From the NCBI GenBank assembly GCA_005884605.1, contig VBBE01000090.1, positions 1-9,771 of the forward strand: a stretch of 9,771 bases of DNA, in the 5' to 3' direction. The notes beneath the pieces are model-generated. The model did not search any database, was not told the DNA's origin, and saw only the letters and a program-made list of their open reading frames with translations. Below are positions 1 to 6,023 of the stretch, piece after piece (position 1 is the first letter of the stretch; each line of letters opens with the position of its first letter). The position numbers were made by a program, and so were the translations under genes. The DNA is from Candidatus Bathyarchaeota archaeon. GTDB lineage: Archaea > Thermoproteota > Bathyarchaeia > 40CM-2-53-6.

Positions 1-764
1 GCTCCTTTCTTCGCGATTATCTCGACCACCGCCGAGTGGAGGGAGTCTGTGGAATAGACGGGAGCTGTGCAGCCTTCGATGTACTGCACGTCTGCGTAGT
101 CGTCTGCAATGATTAGGGTTCTCTCGAACTGTCCCATGTTTGCCGCGTTAATTCTGAAATATGCCTGTAGTGGAAGATCGACCTTGACTCCTTGGGGAAT
201 GTAGATGAAGCTGCCGCCGCTCCAGACAGCGCTGTTGAGCGCGGCCATCTTGTTATCCTCTGGTGGAATGATTGTTCCGAAATACTTCTTGACAATCTCT
301 GGGTGTAGTTTGAGAGCGGTATCAGTGTCGCAGAAGATTACACCCTTGTCCTCCAAATGTTTCAGGAGGCTGTGATAGACAACCTCTGATTCGTATTGAG
401 CGCCTACTCCTGCAAGGAACTTCTTCTCGGCCTCAGGTATGCCTAGCCTGTCGAAAGTCTTCTTGATCTTCTCGGGAACATCGTCCCAGCTCTTCTCCAC
501 CTTGTCGGTGGGTTTTAGGTAGTAGTAGATGTCGTTGAAGTCAATATGGGAGAGATTGCCACCCCATGTTGGCATGGGTCTCTGGAGGAAATGTTCGTAG
601 GCTCGTAGCCTGAATTTCTTCATCCATTCAGGCTCTTTCTTCATATCAGAAATTTGCTCGACGGTCTGGCGAGAGAGTCCCTTCTCGGACTTGAAGATGG
701 GCTTCTGAGTATCCTTGAAGTCGTACTTCGCATAATCTAAGTCTAGGTAACTCTTGTTAGCCAT
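1..764 (-). CDS. sufB: Fe-S cluster assembly protein SufB, N-terminal part (cut by window edge)
   Basis: Scaffold subunit of the SUF iron-sulfur cluster assembly complex, which works in the cytosol with SufC (ATPase) and usually SufD. I read 254 codons from the ATG at 762-764 with no stop before base 1. Family SufB proteins are about 470 residues, so roughly the N-terminal half is present. Recognisable SufB stretches are [11 protein letters not shown] and RPMPTWGG near the N terminus, [13 protein letters not shown] in the middle, [19 protein letters not shown], and [19 protein letters not shown] close to the edge. The conserved C-terminal Cys and Glu used for cluster building lie outside the window. 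The upstream neighbour is a TnpB element whose stop codon is only about 65 bases away, so the sufB promoter must lie in or at the end of that element. TATA-like candidates on the minus strand lie near 793-799 and 805-812. The family assignment is secure. Confidence 0.95.
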   Translation of the reverse strand, partial: MANKSYLDLDYAKYDFKDTQKPIFKSEKGLSRQTVEQISDMKKEPEWMKKFRLRAYEHFLQRPMPTWGGNLSHIDFNDIYYYLKPTDKVEKSWDDVPEKIKKTFDRLGIPEAEKKFLAGVGAQYESEVVYHSLLKHLEDKGVIFCDTDTALKLHPEIVKKYFGTIIPPEDNKMAALNSAVWSGGSFIYIPQGVKVDLPLQAYFRINAANMGQFERTLIIADDYADVQYIEGCTAPVYSTDSLHSAVVEIIAKKG

Positions 765-828
765 CGCTTCGTTCTCTCTTTTATGACGTATGTTATACTG
801 GGCTATTTACAGGTTCCGTCTCGTTCTG
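765..828 (-). promoter_or_regulatory. Short spacer with probable sufB promoter and right end of the TnpB element
   Basis: This 64-base gap holds everything between the tnpB stop and the sufB ATG. On the minus strand I see two A/T-rich stretches that could serve as TATA boxes for sufB: TGTAAATAG (about 42-50 bases before the ATG) and AGTATAACAT (about 30 before it). The weak purine run AGAGAGAACGAAG just before the ATG is the only ribosome-binding candidate. The end of the IS element must also fall here, but I cannot place it to the base. Promoter assignment is inference. Confidence 0.35.
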
Positions 829-900
829 TTAACTCTTGTTTTGTTGAGTTAGCTTCGGGGCATCGACTCCGGGGATTACCGTAGGCGTCGGGTTCCCCAT
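790..900 (-). ncRNA. Candidate omega-RNA (reRNA) scaffold at the tnpB 3' end
   Basis: TnpB nucleases are known to use a guide RNA made from the 3' end of tnpB plus the element's right end, with the guide lying just outside the element. Here the last part of tnpB folds into two hairpins. One pairs GTTAACTC (828-835) with GAGTTAGC (846-853) over a 10-base loop and includes the stop codon. The other pairs GGGGATTACC (871-880) with GGTTCCCC (891-898), with a two-base bulge and a 10-base loop. The position fits an omega-RNA scaffold. Exact ends and expression are inferred, not seen. Confidence 0.4.
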
Positions 901-2052
901 CATTGCTTCAACTGCTCCGCCTTGCGCCTCGATGGTTATGGGAGGCCGGGAACGTGCGAACCTCACCCGTCCCCGCCGAGACAAGTTAACCGCTGCCACC
1001 ATGTCTCGGTCCATCATTATTCTACACTTACTGCACCAGAGCTTACGTTCCAGTCTCTTGTCCGATTGGAGTCTCTCCCCGCATCTCGGACAAGTCACAC
1101 TGGAACCTCTGGTCTCACGCCTCGACAAACGGATAACCGGTAGTCCGACCCAGCGCGCCTTGTATTCGATCTGTCGCTGAGCTTCCCCGAAGCTCCACCC
1201 GTTCATTCTACCCCGATACTTTCTTCCCTGCCCGTTACCCTTGCGGTAAAGAGCACGTATGCCCTGAATGTTTTCCAAAACGATTGCCGTTCGCCGTTGG
1301 ACTGCTAGGGCGACGATTGTCTTGGTGGCATTATGGAGCAGATGTCTCGTCCGCGCGGTCCTTCGTCGCCCGTACTTCGACGCTATACCCGCTTTTGTCC
1401 TAGCATCGTCGCGTTTGAAAGACCTGACTATGTGCACTGTTGTGCTGGCTATTCTTACGGTTTCTGAGAGGTCGTAGTGACGTGTCTCTTGGTCGTTTCC
1501 AACCGTTAGATTGCACAGATTACGGTCTACGCCGACAGTGGAGATACATTCTATCATGGGAACGTCTAGGGCGATGCAGAGGCAGAGCTTGTTCTGTGTG
1601 AGAGTGAAAGAGCGAACCTTGACCCCTGGCTGGGAGATGACATCTAACGTATGTTTGGTTAGCGATATGCTGAGGCGCTTCCCTCTTGCGATCGGAACCT
1701 CCAGACCTCCGTTCTTTACTCTGAAATTGTAACAAGAGACCAACAATGGTCTCACAGCGTAAGGAGTCCTGGTGGGAAAGCCTCTCTTCAAAGACTTCTT
1801 CCTAGAAGCCAGTATTCCTGCTGCTCTCGAGATGGCGCAGAGCTTGTAACAGCCAGGAGAATCATAACAGGAAAGCTGGTTGTAGGAGAGTAGTGAGAGC
1901 CGCCTAAGCGAAAAGGCACTGTTGGCTACACCTATCCGGATGGATTCGTTTACCATCCTCTTGAACAATCCCAGTAATTCCATAAGATCCCGTGTCGGAG
2001 CATAATGTTGCCAGACGGACTTGACAGCTAACAAGCGAACAACAAGAACCAA
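829..2052 (-). CDS. tnpB: TnpB, RNA-guided RuvC nuclease of IS200/IS605 family
   Basis: TnpB is an omega-RNA-guided DNA endonuclease, related to the ancestor of Cas12, that helps keep the transposon at its site after excision. The 407-residue frame has the expected order: an N-terminal domain, then RuvC-I GVDRN (catalytic D176), RuvC-II VLENI (E260), a zinc ribbon CPRC...CSKC (C321, C324, C340, C343) and RuvC-III DRDMVAAVNL (D350). All three catalytic acids and all four cysteines are present, so the nuclease looks intact. The usual N after DRDx is V here, a small oddity. The tail NPTPTVIPGVDAPKLT resembles tails of archaeal TnpBs. The longest frame starts at TTG 2052; there is no in-frame ATG or GTG upstream before a stop at 2068-2070. 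A GGAAGG is only two bases upstream of that TTG, so the true start may be slightly downstream (TTG at 2034). There is no tnpA partner. Confidence 0.93.
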   Translation of the reverse strand: MVLVVRLLAVKSVWQHYAPTRDLMELLGLFKRMVNESIRIGVANSAFSLRRLSLLSYNQLSCYDSPGCYKLCAISRAAGILASRKKSLKRGFPTRTPYAVRPLLVSCYNFRVKNGGLEVPIARGKRLSISLTKHTLDVISQPGVKVRSFTLTQNKLCLCIALDVPMIECISTVGVDRNLCNLTVGNDQETRHYDLSETVRIASTTVHIVRSFKRDDARTKAGIASKYGRRRTARTRHLLHNATKTIVALAVQRRTAIVLENIQGIRALYRKGNGQGRKYRGRMNGWSFGEAQRQIEYKARWVGLPVIRLSRRETRGSSVTCPRCGERLQSDKRLERKLWCSKCRIMMDRDMVAAVNLSRRGRVRFARSRPPITIEAQGGAVEAMMGNPTPTVIPGVDAPKLTQQNKS

Positions 2053-2070
2053 AACCTTCCATATACGTCA

Positions 2071-2299
2071 GAGAGGCATCCGACAATAGTTAACGGAATC
2101 TAGTCTAAAACCATGACGGACCGGTCGAGAGCCAGTTGAAGACCTGAAAGCGAGGATTACTCGAAATTCTTACGTTCCAGTTGCTCGAACTCCCCGGCGT
2201 CTGCCATTCAAGAAGGCTGAACAAGCCCGTAAATTCCCCTGAACAAGCGGTCAAAACCATTGGATTATGCCAATCCTTTGATCCATAGGAGCAACGACG
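2071..2299. other. Intergenic spacer between the TnpB element and the zinc-ribbon gene
   Basis: I see no gene here. It must contain the left end of the TnpB element and its insertion target, plus the promoter of the zinc-ribbon gene. A short direct repeat, TGAACAAGC, occurs near 2217 and 2240. No TATA box stands out; AAATTCCCC near 2231 and GGATTATGCC near 2262 are weak candidates. Confidence 0.5.
2287..2291 (+). promoter_or_regulatory. Ribosome binding site AGGAG for the zinc-ribbon gene
   Basis: A perfect AGGAG sits 8 bases before the ATG at 2300. In a window where most genes lack a clear site, this is the main evidence that the short frame behind it is a real, translated gene. Confidence 0.7.
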
Positions 2300-2482
2300 A
2301 TGAAAACGTATGACTCAAGCAATCGTGTGAAATGTCCTTTCTGCGCACGACTTGACAAGTGTTACGACCCAGGCGGTCACGACCACACCTGCGGCCTCTG
2401 TCATATGACATTCGATGTCGAGAAGATACAGCCGACACATAGCTCGCCCGGTCTAAGACTCGCCATCCAAGCAATCGGATAA
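2300..2482 (+). CDS. Small zinc-ribbon protein, function unknown
   Basis: This 60-residue protein has two CxxC knuckles, KCPFC (C12, C15) and TCGLC (C31, C34), spaced 15 residues apart as in a zinc ribbon. The loop between them, CYDPGGHDHT, is rich in His and Asp. The C-terminal 20 residues look unstructured or form a short helix (LRLAIQAI). The start is the ATG preceded by AGGAG at good spacing. Small zinc ribbons of this kind in archaea are often nucleic-acid or protein binders, but nothing here says which. It is convergent with nth, 68 bases apart, and stands alone between the TnpB element and the repair operon. I do not recognise a named family. Confidence that it is a real gene is moderate to high because the cysteine pattern and the ribosome binding site agree. 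Confidence 0.7.
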   Translation: MKTYDSSNRVKCPFCARLDKCYDPGGHDHTCGLCHMTFDVEKIQPTHSSPGLRLAIQAIG

Positions 2483-2488
2483 CAAGAT

Positions 2489-2524
2489 CCAAGCGGTCTG
2501 CCAAGCGGATCGCCAAGTGGTGGT
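2489..2524. repeat. Three tandem imperfect 12-base repeats
   Basis: Units CCAAGCGGTCTG, CCAAGCGGATCG and CCAAGTGGTGGT follow one another directly. They lie between the convergent ends of the zinc-ribbon gene and nth. The core CCAAGYGG is kept in all three. It could be a minisatellite or a protein-binding array; no function is shown. Confidence 0.6.
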
Positions 2525-2550
2525 ATGAGCGATAGAGGAATAGAATTCCG

Positions 2551-3267
2551 CTAGTTTTGTCGTTGCTTCTTCCGAGTGCGGGGAAGATAGTCAGTCTTGT
2601 AATACTTGCACCTGTCGTTCAGCGGACAGTCCGCGCAATGCGGCCCGATAGGCCTGCAAACAAGCTGGCCAAATCTTACGAATACCTCGTTGAGAGGAAG
2701 CCAATCTCTACGATTCGCTAGCCGAGTAAGCTCCTTCTCAGTATCCTCTGGCGTCTTAGTCCCAACTACTCCAATACGGTTGAAGATCCGATGAACATGA
2801 GTATCGACCGGAAACGCTGGTGTCTTGAACCCGTAGACAAAGACACAGTTAGCAGTCTTACGCCCAACAGAGGGGAGCTCCAGCAACTCATCCATGCTCT
2901 CAGGCACTTTGCCACTATACTTGTCGAGCAACATCCTGGAGATCTTCTTGACAGTCCGTGCTTTCGTATTGTAGAAGCCCACTGGCTTGATGAGTCGCGC
3001 GACAGTCCTGGTATTTGCAGCGGCCAAGCTCTTGACGTTGGGGAAGCGGGCGAAGAGCCTGGAGGAAGCGAGAGCTGTAACAGGGTCCTTGGTTCGATGA
3101 GACAGCACGGTCGCGATCAAGACTCTGAACGGATCACCGTCAGTCGAATCGCTAATCTCCTGCAAAGCCGTGGGATCATCCTTTCGGGCCTTGTCAACTG
3201 CTCCCGCAGCATCCTGGATGATTCGATGAATCGCCCCAGCCGATTGGAGATCAAATGAGGTTCTCAT
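2551..3267 (-). CDS. nth: Endonuclease III (DNA glycosylase/AP lyase)
   Basis: Bifunctional glycosylase that removes oxidised pyrimidines and then cuts at the abasic site, the entry step of base excision repair. The 238-residue protein has the family landmarks: LSHRTKD near residue 56, the helix-hairpin-helix LPSVGRKTANCV (residues 131-142) with catalytic Lys137, the catalytic Asp155 in PVDTHVHR, and the 4Fe-4S loop C204-x6-C211-x2-C214-x5-C220. Length is normal for the family (E. coli Nth is 211). The ATG at 3265-3267 overlaps the nfo stop codon as ATGA, so the two genes are translationally coupled and surely one operon. The context fits its job: Nth's lyase leaves a 3' block that endonuclease IV can remove. 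The basic tail RTRKKQRQN may help in DNA binding. It is intact with no missing key residue. The cluster links it to Fe-S assembly; sufB lies 1.8 kb away but is not in the same operon. Confidence 0.96.
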   Translation of the reverse strand: MRTSFDLQSAGAIHRIIQDAAGAVDKARKDDPTALQEISDSTDGDPFRVLIATVLSHRTKDPVTALASSRLFARFPNVKSLAAANTRTVARLIKPVGFYNTKARTVKKISRMLLDKYSGKVPESMDELLELPSVGRKTANCVFVYGFKTPAFPVDTHVHRIFNRIGVVGTKTPEDTEKELTRLANRRDWLPLNEVFVRFGQLVCRPIGPHCADCPLNDRCKYYKTDYLPRTRKKQRQN

Positions 3268-5234
3268 TTTGCCAGCTTTCGAACCATTTCCAAGTTACCC
3301 TTATCATCCCGCCGTTCATCCTCAGGCGTTTCCAAGATCCAGGGCAGATCCCTGATTACCTGGTGGTGTAGAATCGCCTTGAACCCCTTCGCGCCGATAT
3401 AGCCCATGCCGATATGCTCGTGGCGATCAAGTCCGGACCCCTGCCCGCCACGGGAATCATTCAGATGAACAACTTTCAACTTGTCAAACCCAATATCCTT
3501 TTCGAAGCTCGTCATAGTCTGATCCACGCCTTTCTCAGTGTGAAGGTCCATCCCCGCGGCATAGGCATGACAGTTGTGCGTTACCACGAAAGGAGCAGTG
3601 AAGGTTCCATTCTCGGTTGTTAGATTGTGGACCGTCCCTCGGTACCTTTCAGTTTTCACTTCTCTGACAGGCATGTAGAAATGCCTCGCATCCCTTATGA
3701 TTCGACGGGGGGCTGCTCCGGGAAATTCATAGTCAAATCCTAGTTTCCGTGCTTCATGGCTACCCACGTGGACCGTATACCATCCTAGAGATCTTAGAAT
3801 CCTGCTTCCAATCGAGCCCTGGGTAGGCCTATGCTTAGAGACAGTTCCTCGGACATCAATTTTCGCCAAAAGATGTATCAGCTGGTATGCGACGGTCTTT
3901 GAGCTGGTAGTGTAGCGTACCCCTCGCCGGTCTTTACACCCATCGCCCATCAGATAGCCGTGAAGGAAAGCTTTGATGCAGTTTGGAGGTGATCGCAGGA
4001 TAAGACTTGGAATTTTCTTCAAGGAGGCCTTAGTCCCAAAGTTGTCCCTGAAGAACCGGGTCAAGATGTTCGAGCCAAGGCAGACTTTCATCGCAGTTCC
4101 GCTGTCGTCGATCCAAGTTTTCAGGGAAAACAGTTCTTCAACGAGGTTTTCGACACGCTCTATGAGAGTGGTCTCGTGCCGACCAAAGGCAAAGAACACT
4201 TTTCCATTGTCTCCCCTATCACCGTGCCCCATGAAAGTGAAGCCCTCTGCTAAGTAGAGTCCCAATAGTTCGGCAAAGGCGTCCGTGAGTGGCAGAACGG
4301 TGGGAAAGCTGAACCGTCGAGTCGCTGCTCCTATGTATTGACGAAAGTCTACTTGAATTGTGTCACAGGATGCGAGCTTCGGCATGACTACAAAGTACCC
4401 TGGCTTGACTTCTTGGGCGTAGACCCACGCAGGTTCACTGACAAGTCTGACCCTCCACGGTTTCGAATCTAAGTATCGCCAGCCATTTGGTCGGAGACAT
4501 AGAACAGGATGTTCCGAGGTCATTCGGGTCCAGGGCAATCCTTCCGGCTTGATTGAGACGAGGTTCCCTGAATAGTGTCGCTGCAACACCGTAACGACAC
4601 GGTCAAGCCGTCCGTCTGAACCTAGCACAGTATCAAATGGGATTACCTCCTCAACCGGCCTCGGCAATTCATTGCTGAACACCAACGAACCAGGAGGAAG
4701 ACAAGTGTCGAAACAGACGCCTAGTCGTTCTTTCTTTTTCACTCCGTCTATGATCTCTCGGACGTCGGGAAAGTTAGAGCCCATGCTGTTCCTCTGCCCC
4801 GCCATGTTTTCCAGAAGTATCCAGGGATCTTTCTTGACGCGTTTAACAGCCATGTTGAGCGCGTCGGTGAGTCTTTGCAGGCCAACATCTCTCCCCATCC
4901 CCAAGTGGCTTCCAAGGTGTATGACGAGGTAGGATATTCCGAGAGTCCCACATCTGTCTACTTCGGCCATGAGTGTCGCTGTGGACTTCTCGTAGAGTTC
5001 GTCTTCTGGACAGGACAGGTTTGGGAGGTAGGGCATGTGGTCGACGACTGGCCCTAGATGGGACTGTGCCAGTTTTTCCTTGAAATTCTTGACTTCGTCA
5101 GGGTCTAGGTCGGAGAATTTCCAGCCGCGAGGGTTTCGCGTGAATACCTGGAACGTGTCGCAGCCTTCTTCCTTTGCCCGGTCGACGGCCCGGTCGATGG
5201 AACCTGAAATGGAGACGTGTACTCCGACCTTCAA
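3264..5234 (-). CDS. nfo: Endonuclease IV with an intein in its active site
   Basis: AP endonuclease of the family 2, TIM-barrel, trinuclear-zinc type, which cuts 5' of abasic sites and cleans 3' blocked ends. The frame encodes 656 residues: N-extein 1-177, intein 178-554, C-extein 555-656. Spliced product would be 279 residues, close to E. coli Nfo (285). Expected zinc ligands by family alignment are H66, H106, E142, D176, H556, H590, D603, H605 and E635, and all are present. The intein separates D176-T177 from C555-H556, that is, inside the DTCH signature GVCxDTCHAxAAG, so the precursor should be inactive until splicing. The start is TTG at 5234; a stop 12 bases upstream and no ATG or GTG between leave little choice, and MKVGVHVSISG is the normal family N terminus. 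It is the first gene of the nfo-nth operon. A hairpin lies 13 bases before the start. The call is very secure. Confidence 0.97.
   Translation of the reverse strand: MKVGVHVSISGSIDRAVDRAKEEGCDTFQVFTRNPRGWKFSDLDPDEVKNFKEKLAQSHLGPVVDHMPYLPNLSCPEDELYEKSTATLMAEVDRCGTLGISYLVIHLGSHLGMGRDVGLQRLTDALNMAVKRVKKDPWILLENMAGQRNSMGSNFPDVREIIDGVKKKERLGVCFDTCLPPGSLVFSNELPRPVEEVIPFDTVLGSDGRLDRVVTVLQRHYSGNLVSIKPEGLPWTRMTSEHPVLCLRPNGWRYLDSKPWRVRLVSEPAWVYAQEVKPGYFVVMPKLASCDTIQVDFRQYIGAATRRFSFPTVLPLTDAFAELLGLYLAEGFTFMGHGDRGDNGKVFFAFGRHETTLIERVENLVEELFSLKTWIDDSGTAMKVCLGSNILTRFFRDNFGTKASLKKIPSLILRSPPNCIKAFLHGYLMGDGCKDRRGVRYTTSSKTVAYQLIHLLAKIDVRGTVSKHRPTQGSIGSRILRSLGWYTVHVGSHEARKLGFDYEFPGAAPRRIIRDARHFYMPVREVKTERYRGTVHNLTTENGTFTAPFVVTHNCHAYAAGMDLHTEKGVDQTMTSFEKDIGFDKLKVVHLNDSRGGQGSGLDRHEHIGMGYIGAKGFKAILHHQVIRDLPWILETPEDERRDDKGNLEMVRKLAK
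3573..4703 (-). mobile_element. Nfo intein, 377 residues, with LAGLIDADG endonuclease domain
   Basis: Self-splicing protein element in frame within nfo. Splicing motifs in order: block A CLPPGSLV starting with Cys178; block B TRMTSEHPVLCL with His242; endonuclease blocks C LLGLYLAEG (acidic E330) and E LHGYLMGDG (D431); block F YRGTVHNLTTENGTF near 531-545; block G FVVTHN ending with His553-Asn554, followed by Cys555 as the +1 residue. This is a full class 1 set. The His often found in block F (ENHxF) is Gly here (ENGTF), a variation that may affect efficiency but not necessarily activity. The two LAGLIDADG motifs suggest a monomeric homing endonuclease that would cut nfo alleles lacking the intein. 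Removal restores FDTCHAYAAG exactly. The reading frame is intact and splicing residues are kept, so it is probably active. Confidence 0.96.
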
Positions 5235-5365
5235 ACCCGTGTTCTACCAGCCGGAATGCTGGCGGGTGTCGGGGGTAGATAGCTTTGGCTCCAGAAAACT
5301 ATTCCCGGGAATCTAGAGACTGGAATAAGGGAGTGGAGGAAACGTTGCGTCGTTTCTGCTGCTGG
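5235..5365 (-). promoter_or_regulatory. nfo upstream region with hairpin near the start
   Basis: This 131-base gap separates the membrane-protein gene from nfo. A hairpin with stem CCAGC (5247-5251) and GCTGG (5258-5262) around a 6-base loop ends 13 bases before the TTG start of nfo. No convincing ribosome binding site is visible between them. A weak TATA candidate, AGCTATCTA on the minus strand, lies near 5270-5278. The hairpin could shape the leader or end the upstream transcript; it lacks a following T run, so I doubt it is a terminator. Confidence 0.3.
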
Positions 5366-5623
5366 TTAGAACGCGGGTCTTGTGTGCCGGTTCTCGTAGA
5401 GGATCTTGCGCTCGTGCACGCCCATGAACCAGTAGAGTCCGACGACGAGCACTAGTCCGATGATGAATACGATGTTGTTGGCGTTTGCGCCGAGTCCGTT
5501 GTAGACCCATTGTCGCGTAGATTCGCTGAATTCGAGTGTCCATAGGAGCGTGGCGAATAGAGCTGCGGGTAGGGCGAGCCTGAAAGTTCTCAGCAGGAGA
5601 AGCTCATTTTTTGCGGTTGCCAT
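5366..5623 (-). CDS. Two-helix membrane protein of unknown function
   Basis: An 85-residue protein with two likely transmembrane segments: about residues 12-31 (around FRLALPAALFATLLWTLEF) and 51-68 (IVFIIGLVLVVGLYWFMG). The charged loop between them (SESTRQW and the polar GANANN) and the basic C-terminal tail HERKILYENRHTRPAF suggest a hairpin in the membrane with the tail in the cytosol. The start is ATG 5621-5623, preceded by an A-run on the minus strand but no ribosome binding site, so a leaderless or near-leaderless mRNA is possible. It lies upstream of nfo in the same direction, 131 bases apart, so co-transcription is possible but not shown. I do not recognise the family. The hydropathy pattern and sensible start support a real gene. 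Confidence 0.75.
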   Translation of the reverse strand: MATAKNELLLLRTFRLALPAALFATLLWTLEFSESTRQWVYNGLGANANNIVFIIGLVLVVGLYWFMGVHERKILYENRHTRPAF

Positions 5624-5914
5624 TTTTTACATCTAGAGCGAGTGTTACACGGTCATGGATTTCATAGCGGTTTTGCAGAAACCTAAGGCTCACCTCTCTA
5701 TGCGCCCATTCGGCCCCCGGTCGTTTTGGACACGAGGAATGCTACGTTCGTTGAAATAATCGACACTGTCTCTTGGAAAAATGGATGGGTTAGTGTAACA
5801 TTTGGCGAGCAAGTTGGACTACGTGTGCGCAGGTATTGCCGGGACCAGTGCAAGATTCTGTCGACGGGAGTTTGCAAACTTACATATTCCTCACTTCCGC
5901 CCTGTCTCCCGCGT
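5624..5914. other. Intergenic region before tRNA-His
   Basis: About 290 bases with no firm gene. A TTG-initiated plus-strand frame (5726-5938, 70 residues) runs into the tRNA gene and its promoter and has no known motif, so I did not annotate it. The 3' part holds the palindrome GTTTGCAAAC (5870-5879) and the tRNA promoter candidate. Confidence 0.5.
5876..5887 (+). promoter_or_regulatory. Candidate BRE/TATA box for tRNA-His
   Basis: AAAC followed by TTACATAT lies 28-35 bases before the first tRNA base, the normal distance for an archaeal BRE/TATA pair. It overlaps the end of the palindrome GTTTGCAAAC. It is inferred from position and composition only. Confidence 0.45.
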
Positions 5915-5950
5915 GGCCGCCGTAGCGTAGCTTGGTAGCGCAGAGGCCTG

Positions 5951-5977
5951 AAAGACGTGTCGAAACGCCTTGGCCTA
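5951..5977 (+). other. tRNA-His intron 1, inside the anticodon (34/35)
   Basis: A 27-base intron predicted from a bulge-helix-bulge fold. The 4-pair central helix is GGCC (5945-5948) with GGCC (5972-5975). The 3-base bulges are TGA (5949-5951) and TAT (5976-5978), cut after their second base. The inner helix AAG-A-CGT (5952-5958) pairs with ACG-C-CTT (5965-5971) with one mismatch. No outer helix forms, so the motif is relaxed. The intron separates G34 from U35-G36. Confidence 0.8.
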
Positions 5978-6001
5978 TGGAGTCTCTAGGGCGGGTTCAA
6001 A

Positions 6002-6023
6002 ACACCTCTGGTAGGTGGGAATA
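6002..6023 (+). other. tRNA-His intron 2, T loop (59/60)
   Basis: A 22-base intron in the T loop. The inner helix pairs CACCT (6003-6007) with AGGTG (6013-6017). The central helix is TTCA (5996-5999) with GGAA (6018-6021), with one A-G mismatch. Bulges are AAA (6000-6002) and TAT (6022-6024). The outer helix is the T stem itself. Cutting after the second bulge base gives a perfect TTCAAAT loop. Confidence 0.82.

Larger units (their letters stand above)
784..2100 (-). mobile_element. IS200/IS605-type element with lone tnpB (IS1341-like); ends approximate
   Basis: The element is defined by its tnpB gene. No tnpA (Y1 transposase) is present on either side, so if it moves it needs a TnpA supplied elsewhere. 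Members of this family have subterminal hairpins rather than terminal inverted repeats. Good hairpins are present at the tnpB 3' end (828-853 and 871-898), as expected for the right end. The left end is not resolvable; the given coordinates enclose an 8-base inverted pair (784-791 and 2063-2070) that may be coincidental. True ends need comparison with an empty site. Confidence 0.45.

Noticed and set aside
2791..3258. 155-residue plus-strand frame opposite nth
   Set aside because: Antisense shadow of a well-defined gene; no motif.
5726..5938. 70-residue plus-strand frame before and into tRNA-His
   Set aside because: It starts at TTG without a ribosome binding site, covers the tRNA promoter, and runs 24 bases into the tRNA. 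The amino-acid text is not obviously nonsense (VEIIDTVSWKNGWVSVTFGE), so a decayed gene remains possible, but there is no support for a live one.
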